Counted from the stretch's first letter, positions 12,701-27,700 are shown. The stretch: DNA of 64,000 bases from Galbula dea (GCA_013399015.1 VWZX01001131.1:744001-808000), one strand, 5' to 3'. The notes: a model not told the origin generated them from the letters alone. Program-made: numbers and translations.

Positions 12701-15700
12701 GCAAAAGCACTCCTTGGCTTTCTGGAGGGATGCAGCCAGTTGGCCTTGTCTTTTTTGGCTGCTGTGTAACCATGTATCATCTGAACTGTTAAAATACAGC
12801 TGGAATGCATGTAAAGCAATTTAGAAGAGGAAACAGGGCAGCTGTGGCTATTTCAGAAACACAATGATTACATTGGTCATTAATACACTGATTACAAATA
12901 TTTCATTTTTATGTGGTTTATTTCTGCTGAACACACCACTATTTAACAACAATCAATCCAGTCAATTCTCAACTGCTTCCAAAAGAGGAGAGGCTGCTTT
13001 CATACCTGTATGCTTGCCAAGCTCTGCTAGAGTATCCTGGTACATGCTCAGCATCTGATCACAGTGAGCGATAACGCTTCTGCGCATGTTGTCCCAGTGA
13101 GGAGCAAGTTCTCCCAAGTCTCTAAGTTCCTGATTCCTTTATCAAAAGGCAAAAAGAAGGCACTCATTAAGTCATTAATCCACTAACACTCATCCAAATT
13201 AATTCAATTAACCCACAAACAGTTTGTTAAACAACATCAAAAGCACTTCCTAATTGAAAGGAAATCCGTTTTCAGGACCCTTGTGGACTCTGCTGATTGC
13301 AGCTGTTATTCAGCCAGTGACTGCTACAGTCATTTGCCTTCAAAACTTACTTATATCTGTACAAATGCAATGGCATTCCAACTGAAACACTTTCTTCCCT
13401 GGAAGTAAGAAGGCTTCCAGGCTCCAGAAAGCTGTTTCTAAGGAAATATTAACTACTGTGTTAAAGAATCAAAGCGTGCTCCTTTTTTGCAGCACAGCTG
13501 TTTGGATGCGCTCTGCCTCTCTGGATACTTTCATACACATGAAGTTCTAGCAGCATACCTACAAAAATCAGTATAAGCAACACAGCAGCCCTCACCACAT
13601 CTCTTGAGTATTAAACCAAATCAAAACACACAAAAACCCCCCACACCATCAGTCTCCTAAAACTTGATCTTCAGCCTCACAGCTGTGTTCATCAGGTCAA
13701 AACAGCAGTGTTATGGTAACCAAACATGTCACTGAACATTCAAAAGGAAATCCTTTAGCAAATTATCAGTTTTCCTGTACACTCTTGAGAGCTGACCTGA
13801 GCAAAGCAGAGATCACTGATTTCCTACACAAACAAGCACAGTTACAGCAGACTGAGCTTTCTGTTTGTTTTCCCCACTTGCAAAGTAAGTTCATCCTCCA
13901 TCTGCCCTAGAGCCACCTTGGGGAGCTTGCTTTTAAAGGAACTGAAAAGGAAAAAATCTTGAGGCTTCCAAAACTTGGAATTGTTCAGGAGAAAACTTGT
14001 GCAACATGACCAACTAGTTTTCCTCATGCTCCTCAAAGTATCAAGCAGACTGTCACTGCAATTCTTGGAGGTCCCAAGAAAGAATTCCAAAGGACAGCTC
14101 TTGCATGGAGGAAAATTACTGAAGAAAAAGGAGAAAGAGGGAGAAGGAAGGCAGAAAGGGGGAGAAAGCCCAGTGACACTGCAGCACAGGATCACAGAGA
14201 TCATCTTCCATAGATCACAGATCTTATGGCAACAGGCCAGATCACTAGCCAAAAAGTCAAAAGTATTTCTTAAACAGTAAAGCCCCATGCTGATGTTTTC
14301 CCCATTGTTGTTCAAAACACTTTGAAGAAGTGATGTGTATCAAGTTCAAAAAACATTTGAAGTCCTAATCCTGAAATCATGTTCCAAATGAACTTGTTTT
14401 TGCAGAACTACCCTCAAAGCTTCAGCAGTTCAGCCACCACTGTGGAAAGCACAGGGAAAACCTGTGGTCAGCAACAATAAAATCAAAATCAAGCACAAAT
14501 CAGCACCAAGGGATTAAGATGAGCAAGATGAGGCAGAGAGGGGCATCCTCTCAAAGAACTTTGTTGGATCTGCTTATCGTTTCTCAGAAAAGGGAACAGG
14601 AATAGTCATTTGCATCCTTTAGGACACACCACAAATCTTGACAAATTGAAAGATGAAGTTTAGAAGATAACTAATGATATGAAGAAGAGAGAATTAATCA
14701 CAGGAGGACATATGATAAAAGCCTAGAAACCACAAATGCTGTGTGAAGAAAAAGGAGCAACTTCTGATTCATTCAGCTTCAAAAATCCAGTGATGCAATT
14801 CCCAGTGAAGCAAACATGACAAATTCAAAACCAAAAAAAAAAAGAAGTGATTTTTGCCTCCACCAAGCATAATTAGCTTCTGAAATCCACTTTCAGAAAA
14901 CATCAGAAGCAAAGTGCTTAGCAGGATTCAAAACAAGATGAGACATTTCTCTGGATTATATTTGCAAAAGTTTCATAATATTATAAAGGCAACAAAGTTC
15001 TGAATATTTATCAAACAGAAGCTTTGGAGTAAATACATGCCATAAGCTCTGGGGCATGACTCAATCACTCAACAGTAAAGGAAGCTTAGAAGCTTCCTCC
15101 TAAGGAAGAGAGCCTAGGAATTCTTTCCCCTAACAAATTTTACTTTAAAGTGTACATATTTATGGATAGCTATTTCATCTGTTTTTTGTAGACTAGCAGC
15201 AGATAAAATTACTCTCATTTTTCTTTACCACAAGTTATGGTTCTGTGACACACAGGCAATAACCCATGAAAACAAGATAACATTCTCTCCAGAAAGAAAA
15301 GACTTGTAGCCTTTTTACTATATTATTTCTAAAACAGATAAAATAATTACTATGGAGGATTTCATCTCTGCTGGGGAAGCTACTACAGAAATGCATAAAA
15401 GGATATTTTTATTTCTTCCCTAACAGTTTTCATTTAGAACCTCTTGAAAACAGTTGCTGTTTTTCTTTTCTTGGAGAATATCCCAAAACTACTTCAGGTT
15501 CTGGGAGGCCTGACCTGACAGGTAACTACAAATTAAAGGGGAGGGTGTGCCTACCTTTTGCATGCCTTCAATATTGGTTAAAAACCCCCAAAAGATAAAA
15601 CCCAAAGTACAAACAAAAAAAATACCCAAAACAGAACAAAACAACCCCAAAATCCCATCCAAATCAAACCACTCCCCAAAAAGCAACACATGGAAAAGAT

Positions 15701-18700
15701 TTCAGATCTGTTTGTTCCCTGTATATGTGGAGAAGAGCCTGGGATTTGCAAAGGCTGGAGAAGATTTTATACTGTTCCTGGGAGCTGAGATTTTCAAGTT
15801 CCTTTTGCACGTCTATCCACCACCATCCCCTTTTTATTATCTAAAAGCTTAGGCAATATATTAACTAAATTAAACCCATTTCTTCCTTCCTGCCTTAAAA
15901 CCCTTTCCCTTCCTTAGATATTTTATTACCTGGGTTTCTCTCTGGTAGACTCAAGATCTTCAAAGAGCATGAACATTTGAGGTTAATTCAATGATTCACA
16001 TTTAATAGCAAAGGATAATTCTTCTGCATCACATGACTGCAAAGAGTTTCTAATCCAGTGATACCCAGAATGGGATGGAATGGCATCTGGAGGATGCACA
16101 CTGTGATCCTAAGGTACATGTTAGGAACTAGCAATGGTGTGCAGAAGAGTTTTAGGGGCTTTTTTTGTTTGGTTGGTTCTTTTTAATTTTACTGTTTCAT
16201 CAGGAAACACTGGAATCAGCTTAGGACTTTCAGCTCTATGATATGACCAAGAACATTTTACTCTCATAGTTTACAACTTCATTTCTTTCAGCTTGGAATC
16301 AAGTCTCTGGCAAGACTAATCACATTATTAAATGAGATGATTGCTCAGTCATTTAAGCAGTTTTGTGGGTTTCTGGTTCCTCTTTCCCCAGTTTATTAAT
16401 CCAAGTGCCTCATTCAAAATAAACAGTTAGGATTTTTATGACATGGGTAACATCATATCACTGTGCAAAACTTTTTTCATCACCTTAATGCCTTAACACC
16501 TCTCATTTATATTCTCTGCACCCCCACTGACATGAACTGACAAAATTACTCCCCACTCAGTGCTGTTAGAACCACAGGGAAGGAATGCTAAGTGCAAAAT
16601 CTCTAGTTAACAATGGAAAAATTCAGATGCTTGAGTGATGACAGAATTTGAGTGTGTCTGTCTTCATTTTGCTTTGGTTTTGTCCTCTCTTTCATTATAA
16701 ATGAAGATCAAGTCCAACCATCAACCTATCACCACCATGCCACTAAACCATGTCCTTAAGTACCACATCTAAGTGCTTTTTGAGACCCTCCAGGAATGGG
16801 AACTCCTCCACTTCCCTAGGCAGCCTGTGCCAATGTCTAACAACTCTTTCAGTGAAGAAATTTTTCCTGCTATCCAATCTAAACCTCCCCTGGTGCAATC
16901 TGAGGCCATTTCCTCTTGTCCTCTCACTGGTAACCCAGGAGAAGACACTGACCTCCACCTTCCTACAACCTCCTTTGAGGTAGTTGTAGAGAAAGATACA
17001 GTCTCCCTTGAGCATCCTTCTCCCAAGACTAAACAATCTCAGCTCCCTCAGATGCTCCTCATTAGACTTTGAAGGAGAATAAGAGAAAGGTTTTACACCC
17101 TTTTTGATGCCCAATGGGGTAAATACCTTTGCCTCTCTCACATGCACACTTGCTACTAGGTTTGAACAGCTAAACACATCGGTTTGGATTGGGTTGGAAA
17201 GAACCTGGAAGATCATCCTTGGCAGTGAGGAAAATTCACAACCACTTGCCTCAATCTTTAAGCAACTTTGACTTCTTTTTCTTCCTCAGTGCTTGCCTTT
17301 ATTTTGGTTGAATATGGAATAATCATTAAAAACAACAAACCATGGGGATTCTTTACTATGACTTTATCCAAGGAGGTGAATGCTAGAATAGGAAACAACA
17401 GCAAGTGCTATTACTTGCATTATGCCTTTGGAGAGAATAACACAGTAGTAGTAGAAGTGGTTAGAGTAATCCTCTAACATTTAAAAGGCATTTACCCATG
17501 GGGCAAATGAAAATCTGGGAAGTGGATGAACTGTGCATGTCAGCATAATCTATTTTTATTGCTTACTAAAAAAGCCTTACACATCAGTATTCCCAAACAA
17601 GATCAGGCCATAAATGCCTAAACACAGTATTAAATGAAAAAAAATCAAGTATTATAACAATTCATATGATTTTTAAAACCCATCATCACCATGCATAAGT
17701 GTGTATCAGTCCATTGAGTTTATTAAAAGCAAGATTCTGATCTCCCACATGCTGTTCTATTGGCATAAAAAGATCATAGAGGAGCAGCAGATGGAGTGAA
17801 TAAAAAACAGAAAAGAAGGTCTTACTGCAGGACAAACAAGCACTGTAACCAAGCACAGGCAAGCCCCTCTGATGGAAGGATTTGCCTGAAAGCACACAGG
17901 ATGGCTTGGGGATGCAGCACTAGCTTGCAGTGCTACTCTTACACACAAGACCAGATGAGTGAGGCAACCTGCAAGGGAAAAGAGGCAGTACCTTCTTCTA
18001 CAGCACCCATCAGCACTGGAAAAAGAAGGAACATTTTCAGGGAAGCCCTGCTCTGCTTAATATGCTGTGCTTTTCTGCAGTTATAAGCACAGCTTACAAG
18101 TGTTCAAGGGCAGGCTGCAGGGGGAATCTGGACATACAAAGCATTTTGGGCCACTTGTGCTTCTGATCCTCCTTTTTTCCTAGGCCATACATCATGCCAT
18201 CAGATGTCCCTCCTGGTTACAAGTCAGCCCAAACAAAGAAAAGCTTCCAAACACTTATTGCTTTGATACCCTTTTGTTAGGCCAGCTAATATCAGTTAGA
18301 GGAACATGATTTATGTTGTCATTGCTCCTCTGTTGACTAGAAATGTGTGATTTTCCATTGCCTGCATACTGTCTGTTGGTGATAATAGCACTGCCCACAC
18401 ACAAAGCCAAAGACACTACAGGGTAGTTCACAGCCCTGTTATGTGTTGTGCCTTTATAAGATGTTAACTTCTCAGAATACTTCTACTGTTATCCAAATGT
18501 TGATACTTACACAGTAAAAGTCATGACTGCATTTTAGCACAGCTCATTGCTCAGAACTTGGGAAGACACTGGAGTCCTCAAAATTCTGAGCAATCCATTC
18601 TGCTGTTCAGTTAGAGCTGTAAATTCTTAGCAGCCAAACATATTTTGCCTATTTCATGCTACAAGTTCCTATTTTTAGCTCATCACTTACATTATTCCAA

Positions 18701-21700
18701 CTCGATACAAAAATATTAGTATTTACTATTGTGCCATCTTCCTTACCTTCTCATATCCTCCTTTATGTGCAGGTTGATGAGCTCTTTAGGAACATGGAAA
18801 GAAAGGGTGGTCTCTGCCATCTGCTCCCTGATCCTCATCCACTTGTTGTCAGAAGTAGGGAATCTATATAACTTACAGATGGGGTTCTTTAACACTGCAG
18901 GGAAGAAGATGTAAATCATTGCTTTACTGTAGTTATGGGGCTCTCTGAAAATTTATGACAACAATTTCATCCAAAAATAATACCTTATTTCCATCCTTGC
19001 TTCCAGAATTAATTTTAGAACCATTAAAATTCTATTAAAAACATTGAATTTTTCCTTAATTTATTACAGCACCATGTGGAAGACAAAGTATGACTGGTAC
19101 AGCAGATAAATCACATTCTACCAGCACAGTCAGGGTCCTGTGAATTCAGTCTTTTAGTGTAGTAAGGATCTAAATTCTTACACTTCAGATATAGAGGAAA
19201 AATGGAATGCACAAATAAAGAATAAACTCACACACAGTCAACACCATCCCTTACCATCTGCTAGTATCATTTACATTGCTAATAAATTGCCTGGGACAAG
19301 TGAAGAAAGCCTCAAAGCTGAGCTCTCTCTTCTCCATGACGTTCACACACAGAAGTCATTACCACAACTAGATGGTGTGCAACTACACTACAGGAAACCT
19401 GACCACTGACATGGTCAAGAGGACATCATTTTAAAGGCAGCTTCACCACTGACATAGTCAAGAGACTGCCACTACATAGAGGTATAACAATCCTATAAAT
19501 ATGTTAGACACTGTTCTTAGATCAGCACTGTAACTTGACACAGGAAAATCACATTACTTGGTGTCTTGGGAGGTGATGCTTAAAATCCACCATGTTTTTC
19601 ACCTTAAGGCTCTCACATGCTGGTTATGTTTCCATTCAGATCCTATAATAATGCTCTATAATAAAGGTGAGAAATGTCTGCTCTCACTTTTCCTTTCCCC
19701 TCCCTCTTCACTAATTTTCCAGAGAGAGTAAAGAGGGAAAAAGCTGAGAAAGTAAACTTTTGTTTGACTACTTAGATAAGCTTACTTGGAGACAAATGAT
19801 TGTCAGTTAACACAGTCATCTACTGCTTCCCAGCTCAGAATGCCTTTAGACAGCCCTCTAAATCCTCCAACAGTACCTTTCTATCAGCTTTCTGGAAAAT
19901 CAGGCTCCCATTGATCTGCCACTGAATGGTCTATAACTCAAAGGGATGCATTTCCCAGGTGCACTGTGAGGAAACTGTTGCTGTCAAAACGACAGCTACT
20001 AATAGAAATTTCAGCTTCCCAACTCCCTGCCACCATTATTGCCTATAGAAACTGATTTATAGAGAATAAAAACCACAGACCACGTTATTGGAGATGCACA
20101 AACTGTCCTGTCTATCTCATCAAACTGGGTTTAAACACAAGTGCTTCAGGAAAGGCCTAAAATGACCACAGATTAAAAGGTATCTGTAACAAACTGGTTG
20201 CTGGCAAGTCATAAAAAAAGGAAACTTGTAAGTAATCATGTTCAAGTACTTGCAAATGTACTGCTTTCTATTCCCATCACTGTGTAGAGATCTCTCTAAT
20301 CACAGAATGTTAGGGGTTGGAAGGGACCTGTGGAGATCATCTAGCCCAACCCCCGGGCCAGAGCAGGGTCACCTAGAGCAGGTTGCACAGGATGGCATCC
20401 AGGCAAGTTTTGAATGTCTCCAGAGATGGAGATCCACCACCTCCTTAGGCAGCCTGTTTCAGTGCTCTACCACTCTCAAAGAAGTTCCTCCTTATGTTTA
20501 AAAGGAACTTCATTTTGCCTGTTTGTGATTTTACTTAAAAGCCCCTAAATTCTAACTTACCATTATGAAACAAGTCTAACAGATGCTTGATAGCCATAGG
20601 CATATGAATACTAGCAACTTCTCTTCACCCAAGACACCTCAATGCTCAAGCATCTTTCGACAGTTTACAGCTTGAGACATCATCACACAGACTTAATCCT
20701 GTCCACTACAAAAAAAAAGCATCTCCAAACCCCCTGTCTATAATCAACTTATACCCAGTGTTGACTTCTATTCTATTAGTAGAAGGCAATATGCTGCAAT
20801 GCTTTCCTATTTTCCTCCTCTTCTGCTGAGATCCTTGTAATTAGTGAAATCAGTTTCACCAGTAATACTGACAGCCTCTGTCAATCCATAGAGTAGACAT
20901 GTGGCACCTATCATCCATCATTAACAAGGCAAGGAAATAACAGTCTTGAGATATCAGGGACAGCTCAAGAAACTAAGGGCTAATTCAGATCTCCCCTTAA
21001 ACAGAAACCTGCCAAAACAGATGATAATTTTGGGTTGTCTGAGGATTTTTTAGTATCACCTGTACACTAGGAAGCAGGCTGATGCTTCTTCCTAGCACAT
21101 TTCAAATTATGATACCCCAGAGACAAAATACTCTTCTCTATTTTACCTTTTCATGTCTACTTCCTGAGAACTTTCCAAAACATGCTTCCCAAGAACAGCC
21201 CTTAAATTTGCACTCAGAATCTTATGCATTCAAAAATTCACATTTGTCTGTCAAAATCTAATGCACATGTTGCTCTACTACCTCTTTTATTCCAGCTCAC
21301 CCCACTACCACTATCAACACCATAGGACAAAAAGCAAAGCCAAACACAAACCCCAACAGGACTGCAGCATGATAGCAATAGAGACAGGGAATCACTGGAA
21401 AATGTGGATCCAAAACTGTGACTTGTATCATTGTTGCAATTATTAAACTACTCTTCAGGTACTACTATTTTTCAGATAAGGATAATCTCAACTATGTTGC
21501 AAGTTTTAAAACATGGCCAAAACATCATCTCTCCATGGCCAAAACATCTCTCCATGGCCAAAACATCTCTCCATGGCTTTATGAAGAAAATTGCATTTAC
21601 AAACTCAGAAAAAAGCCTGAGAATTTTGTTTTTAAAAGGAATCAAAAAGATTCTCATCTGCAGTACTGCTAAAGCTTGAGATTGTCAATAAGAGCTGCAC

Positions 21701-24700
21701 AATGCTTTAGGTTTCTCTTAGAAACAGAATTACTGAAGTTATGTGATTCCTTAAAAACCCCAGGTATATTTTCCTTTACAATTCCAACAACAATTGTTTT
21801 CTAATTACAACAAGTTGCCTAAAAAAGAAACCCAGGAGGCATGTAAACCCACTCACACAGTAAGAATGGCAAGACTAAGTTTGGCTTTTATAAAACACAG
21901 TTATTAGAATGAGTGAAAGTTTCATAAAGATAATCAATCCTTCCTGTATTTAGACAGTAGTCACAAGAGGCACTGGAAGAAAAGAAAGCCTATATTAACT
22001 GCAGTGGTTATAAAGAGAAAAAACTATTTGAAAAGCCTTCCTGTACAGCATGAAGCCTGGAAGCCAGTATCACATACTTAACCATCCATATTTCTGGACA
22101 TTCTCATTTTTAAATTTAAAGACCTCTGTGCTTTTTATTCCATGCAATATCCTTCACACTGCTTCCCCTGCAAGTAAAATAAAACATTAATAGAAGATTG
22201 AATACTGTGTTTTCATTTTTGTTCCCTATCAAACATAGATCAAAGCATACTACTGCCCTATCCTAATTTACTAACACTGTTTCTATTTATATCTCCCTTT
22301 GTGGCACAGGTGAAGAATCATTTCAACTGGTGGAATGCTTAATTTCTATTACTTTTATTCTCTTTTTTTTATTGTAAAGTACAATATGTTTACATGCAAA
22401 CAACTGGCAAACTCCCCAGGGTTATCAATAAATAACTGACTTTTGAGAGAGATAAATTCAACCTCTGGAGTTTGAATGGCTTGGTGCTAAGGCTCTGTGA
22501 AATACAATCCTCATTCCCACTCCCTCAGTAAGTGCCTCATAACTCACTTGAGGGCTGCCAATCCCTTACATGAAGATTTCAACTTCAGAAGAATGCCAAT
22601 GTGCATCCATGCCTACAGGCTAAGAGATCCACAGAGGGATATTATTCCAGTTCCACAGTTTGGAAGGCCTGATAAACAACGTGAGACAGAAAGAACTAGA
22701 AATGTTTACAACAGTATAGACATGTACATGGAAAATACTCAACTGCAGAGCTGCTTATACACAGCAGGGAAAGTATGGCAGGCAAGAGGGAAGTCAGCAG
22801 GTTGCCTTACTTCTACCACATTACTGATACCATCCCTCTCTCTTCAGTCCTTGGGTTTGATTGCCTCTACTTTTGCCACACTGAAATGTATCTGGCTTAA
22901 ACTGATTGTTTTCTGAAAGTTAAGATGTTCCAGCTGCACAGAACAAGGCCAGGATCTGTAACAGAAAGTTCTGTGCTTTACAGTCTGGAATTGTGACAGG
23001 AAATCTTTTAGAGAGATGTGTATTTTACCATATCCATGGCAACTCACCCTGATCTGACAACAACAGAAACCTTGGGAAAGAAATCTCAGTATGGAAACTC
23101 CAAACTTGAACTGAACACCTCATACATGCCCCAAGCTTTACCTTTACTAAAAATTCTTGCCTCCTTCCCAGCTTTTAACCCCAACTGAACTGTGCACATC
23201 ATTCATACAGAGTGGATCTATGTGGTTCTGGGCAGAGCTCCTGTATGGCACAACAGACTCGAGGGCAGCACTGGTACCCATGTGGGTAAGCCAGCCTCCA
23301 GAGAGCACAAAGCTTTGATCCACTCAAGCCCAGTGATGGAGGCACACTGGGGAAGAGGTGGGATTGGTTGGGTATAAAAGCTAAGAGTGTAAAAGGAGAG
23401 CTCACATTTTCTAAGGAAAGAAATAGGGAATTCAGTGAAGAGTGGGACTGACAAAACCTCAAACTAGTGCCAGGTGTCAGCAGGAAGTGAAGGCAAAGGT
23501 GGAGTAAGAAGAGGAAGTCACAAGTGCAGGAAACAGACTGAAGATTAAGTCTTTATTACAACAAACTTCCTGTGACTACAAACTTCTTTCCAGTATCCTG
23601 TAAGCTGGCATTTCTTGCATGTACATCTGCAGGTCTGCTCTTTCCCCTCAACTCTTAAAAAACCCCCAAACTTTCCATGGTATGTTTGAGTTTATAAACT
23701 CTAGCAGTATTTGGTGTGTGGGAGGGGGGTTGTGTCTATATTTTGCATTCATTTATGAGAACAACTCATGTGGAAATGTTAAGTGCTGCCTAGATATACT
23801 GCACAATCAAGTGTAAACACTCTCAAAGTGATCTGGACTTCACAAAACTGACAACTACCTTGGAAGTTCCTACAGGTCCAACACAATATATTCCCTGAGC
23901 TACAGCATTTCCCCATCCAAGAAAAATGCAACAACAACAAAACCAAAACACAAAAAAACCCACCACAAAACCAATAAAAAAACCCCAAACCCAATCAAAG
24001 CCACTCAATGGAGACTGCAAATTGAAAAAAACAAACCCCAAACATTTGTGAATCACTAACATTTCCTCTGCACAGAAATGTCATCTCTTTAAGGGCCACT
24101 AATCTGGGTGACGTGCAGAATCAGAGTCAAACGGCAGCTGCAATGGAGTTAGAGCAAATCATTCAACTGGCTCTGTATCTTGTCTCCCAGAAGAGCCAGA
24201 AATAGAAGCCTAGAGATGCAAGATACTCCCCCTGCCTCCAGCAATTTTCATGTCAGGAATGTCTGGAGCCAGATGTGGTTCCTGTGCATTTAATAATTCT
24301 CAGTGCATGTCTTCTTCCCCAAACATATCCAGTCTCACATTCAACTAATTAAAAGAAGTTGCAGTTGTGAAGAAGAAATTTTTACCTGCTTCTGGTTTAG
24401 TCTTAACAGATCACAGAAAAAAAAAATACAGCATTAATACAGACATGGAAAAAACTGGTTTCTTTCTTCAGACTGCAAAGCTAGTCTAGCAAGTCTCTCC
24501 TATCAGTGAAGTCACAGGAAAAAAGTTTCAGGAAAGGTTTGAAAACTTCAGTAACATTTTCTCTCAGCAAATACAGAGAATTCTTGACAGCACTGTGCTT
24601 TCAGATGACCCACATAACTTATTTGTGACATTCTTATTGCAGAGTAATGGAGATTCATAAACTTGGGCTAATAAAACTTTGATGGTGCAGCATATCAGTA

Positions 24701-27700
24701 TGTAATATTTCTCTGTATAATGAAAGAGAAATAGATCTAGTTCAACACAATACATTCAGGCCCAGAATTGAGCTAGAATTGAGAATGCCTTGCCAACACC
24801 TTCCTTCAGTTTAGGACATACAGCTTCCAGATGATACTGAAATTGCTACTTCATCAGCTATGAGAGATTAATTCTCCAGGGTATTCAGTTACAAATAATG
24901 CATAATTACTTTTAACAAAATGCCATGCAATGACATGACAAAAAACTTCTGAGGTTAATCCTATGCCCACTGAAGTCACTGACAGTCTTGAAAATCTTTG
25001 AGCAGTAAAGATGTAGGAGTGGGAGATTTTAGCAGTGCTTCAGGAAGTATCACTGACATTTCTGAATGCTTTCTTCATGTTTCTCCAGAAAATGTTACTA
25101 TCAAATAGCTATAAAACATTAAAATATTAAACTCAAAACTTTCTACATCATTTGAAGAGCCTTTTGAGAGCTCTGCCCCAAATCTTTGATTTTTTCAGGG
25201 CCTGACACAGCATGGCAACAGACATCTCTTCAAGATGTTGGAGTACTCACCTGCATTTAATGAAGGCAAGTTGTCTTTAGCACTGATGCCTTCAGTGGCT
25301 GTACACTCACGAACCAATGCACACTGCAAAAGAAATGTAGCCACAGATGAAACACATTCAGGTGTCACAAGGAAATTCAGAGCAATTTATAAATGACAGA
25401 CTGAAAAAAGATGACTGACAAAGCAACTTCCCAACCCTTAGCTGTAATTTACATTTTTCCCTTTACATTTCTGTTCCTATATACTGCAAGTTCATCAGAA
25501 TGATCACAGAGAGAATGGGAAGCTACCATCAACTATTCCACAATAAACCAGAAAGCTTTCCTACCAATACAATGGCAGAGGTTAAAATGGTTTTTGACCA
25601 GGTCTGTGCTTTCAGGGAGGTTTCACAAGCCAGTCTACACATGCACAGTATCAGAAAGCATTCCATGATTTTTTTTAAACAAAGGAAAGTAGGGACCACA
25701 AAGAGCCTTGAAAATGTCCTAGGCTTTGTGATTTAAGTCAACTATTATACAAGGGAATTGGAAGATTTTTCTTTATAAGATGAGTGTCTAAAAGTCTCAA
25801 TAGTTTATGGAAAAATCAACTAGTGTAAATCTATGTTAAATGTGCTAAGAAATGAATTTTTAATGCTTCTCTTCTTCCCAGCCACACAAAAAAATAAATA
25901 CACAACTAGATAACCTCTTAAGATGAGAGGGAGCTCTGCTCCCAGGGCTTCCCCAGTTTCTATGTGCTCTGTTGCAGAGCTTGCAGCAAAGAGCAGAACA
26001 CGATGTACTCTAACAGTTGATAACTCAGATTTAACTACCACCTTACTCTACCATGAGGAATTCCCTGCACACAGTTCACCTAATGAGTCAGCAAACCTAA
26101 TTCAGAACTTATTTCTTTGATGTAATTCACATTCTCACAACTGCATCCTCACTGTCAACATATAAACCAAGACCCTATGATGCAACTAATCCTTCAAGAC
26201 CAAGGACTCCTTCAAAGACCCCAGAAAATACAACTGTCACAAGCCTGGTCTTTCTTGACAAGTATTAGAACCCCTTTGAAAGATGCTGTGAAGCCTTCTG
26301 GCTCCTCCAAGCTAGACACAGCTCATTAATTACATCTCAGATAACTGTGAGCAGTCCCATTCCACACTTTGAAATGGAAGAAAAGTAAATCATATTGCAT
26401 ATGTCATGAAAGTTTTATAGTACAAAACTAGGGAGATTTCAGAGTGTTTGTTGGCTTCTTTGGAACTGGTCCCACTGGGCCATTGTTTTAAAAGGCATTG
26501 AAGTCCTTTTAGGAGAATGGTGAAAAAGAAGTGTAAAATCTATCCTCAGAGCCTGGCCCAAAAGGAGAAAAAGAGCAGAAAAGATATTCAGAACAATATT
26601 CTTCTCTCTATATGTTACCTCCAAAACAAAAGGCAGTTTAATTCTACATTCCTTGTTGCATTATCTCAAATGACTTTGGTTCATGAAGACAGTACACCAT
26701 AGCAACATGGATAGCAGCACACCAGAATATGAGGGATGCTAAATTTCTGGCAGTGAGAATAGGGCTGCAGAAGCAGAGATACCAGGTGGAGGGAACTCTG
26801 TACAGCTATGTCAGCTGCCATCACAGAATCAGTCAGGGACCCAGTGAAAGAGACCTTTTTCTTGACAGCAAATCATTCAAACTTTGATTTCCTTGTTCCC
26901 AGTAGTAATTTCTTAATCTCTCCCAAGCCCAAAGCTCTTTGTCATCATAGAGACAGCTCACTCATTCCACTCTCCCTCCTTTGGTTGGTTCTCCATTCCT
27001 CTCAGATCCACTTTCTCCCACATCATCTCCAGCTCCAGTCTCCACCACTTTTCCCTGCAAGAAACCTGCCTGCTTAAGAGAATTTTGGCTTTTTCTGTGC
27101 CCTCCTGTCCCACACCACAAGCACCCCAACTCAGAATCCCTACACACACCCTCTGGTCAACACTGTCCTATGCTAGCCCTCTTCCACTGCTGTGCCACCC
27201 CTCCCACTGATTTTCCCCACCACTGTGTGCTCCCATGAAATGCAGCTGGACCTGCCCCTTTACAAGGGGATTCACCTCTTCTCTGGCTTGCCTGTCTGCC
27301 ATTCTTTCCAGGTTTGCAGTATTGTGGGCACAGGTTGCACATAAAAATCCAGGTGAACAGGACTTCAAGGGCAGAAAACAGAGGAACTGTCCAAGGGAAA
27401 AAAAAGTCAGATTTATGGTGTGTCTGTGGACAGTTTTCTTGATCAGGAGTGATTAAGGATGGGCCCTTGGGGTCAAAATCAACTCCTTTCCTACAGAAAG
27501 GGAGAAGAGACTAGGAAGCTGAGGATAGAGTAGTACTCTGTACATTTTGGTGAGACTGTTTTTAGTTTAGGGAGATTAAGTGTACATAGTACTCAATTCC
27601 AGACATTTTTGATTAAGTCCTTAACCCAATTTGGAGTTAGTAATTTAGGCATTTGGTACAGCTGGTCATTCTAATTAACTTTGTGCCACAAGCTGAGTTT

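Larger units (their letters stand above)
13137..18746 (-). other. INPP4B intron, 5610 bases
   Basis: Bounded by GTAAGG and GATAAAG. It contains a 20-base palindrome (15079-15098), an A/C-rich tract (15579-15688) and two CR1 fragments in the same orientation (16703-17062 and 17178-17219). No other feature was seen. Confidence 0.85.
18895..25250 (-). other. INPP4B intron, 6356 bases
   Basis: Bounded by GTGAGT and CCCTGCAG. It contains a spaced 20-base repeat (19402-19464), a CR1 fragment (20298-20528), a 19-base-unit minisatellite (21512-21577) and an A/C-rich tract (23929-23999). A 139-codon plus-strand frame at 22497-22916 matches nothing I know. Confidence 0.85.

Noticed and set aside
12313..12819. 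168-codon minus-strand open frame
   Set aside because: Lies wholly inside an intron, matches no known family, has no splice or codon-use support, and competes with other overlapping frames.
13842..14315. 157-codon minus-strand open frame just upstream of an INPP4B exon in transcript direction
   Set aside because: The translation is dominated by S, F, L and P from pyrimidine-rich DNA. The exons at 18747 and 13006 already join in phase, leaving no gap in the protein.
22497..22916. 139-codon plus-strand open frame
   Set aside because: No recognisable motif, intronic, and no upstream promoter-like or downstream polyadenylation context could be shown.
26930..27370. Cluster of overlapping short frames on both strands
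   Set aside because: They result from a pyrimidine-biased stretch with few stops; no frame resembles a protein and no exon of INPP4B is missing here.
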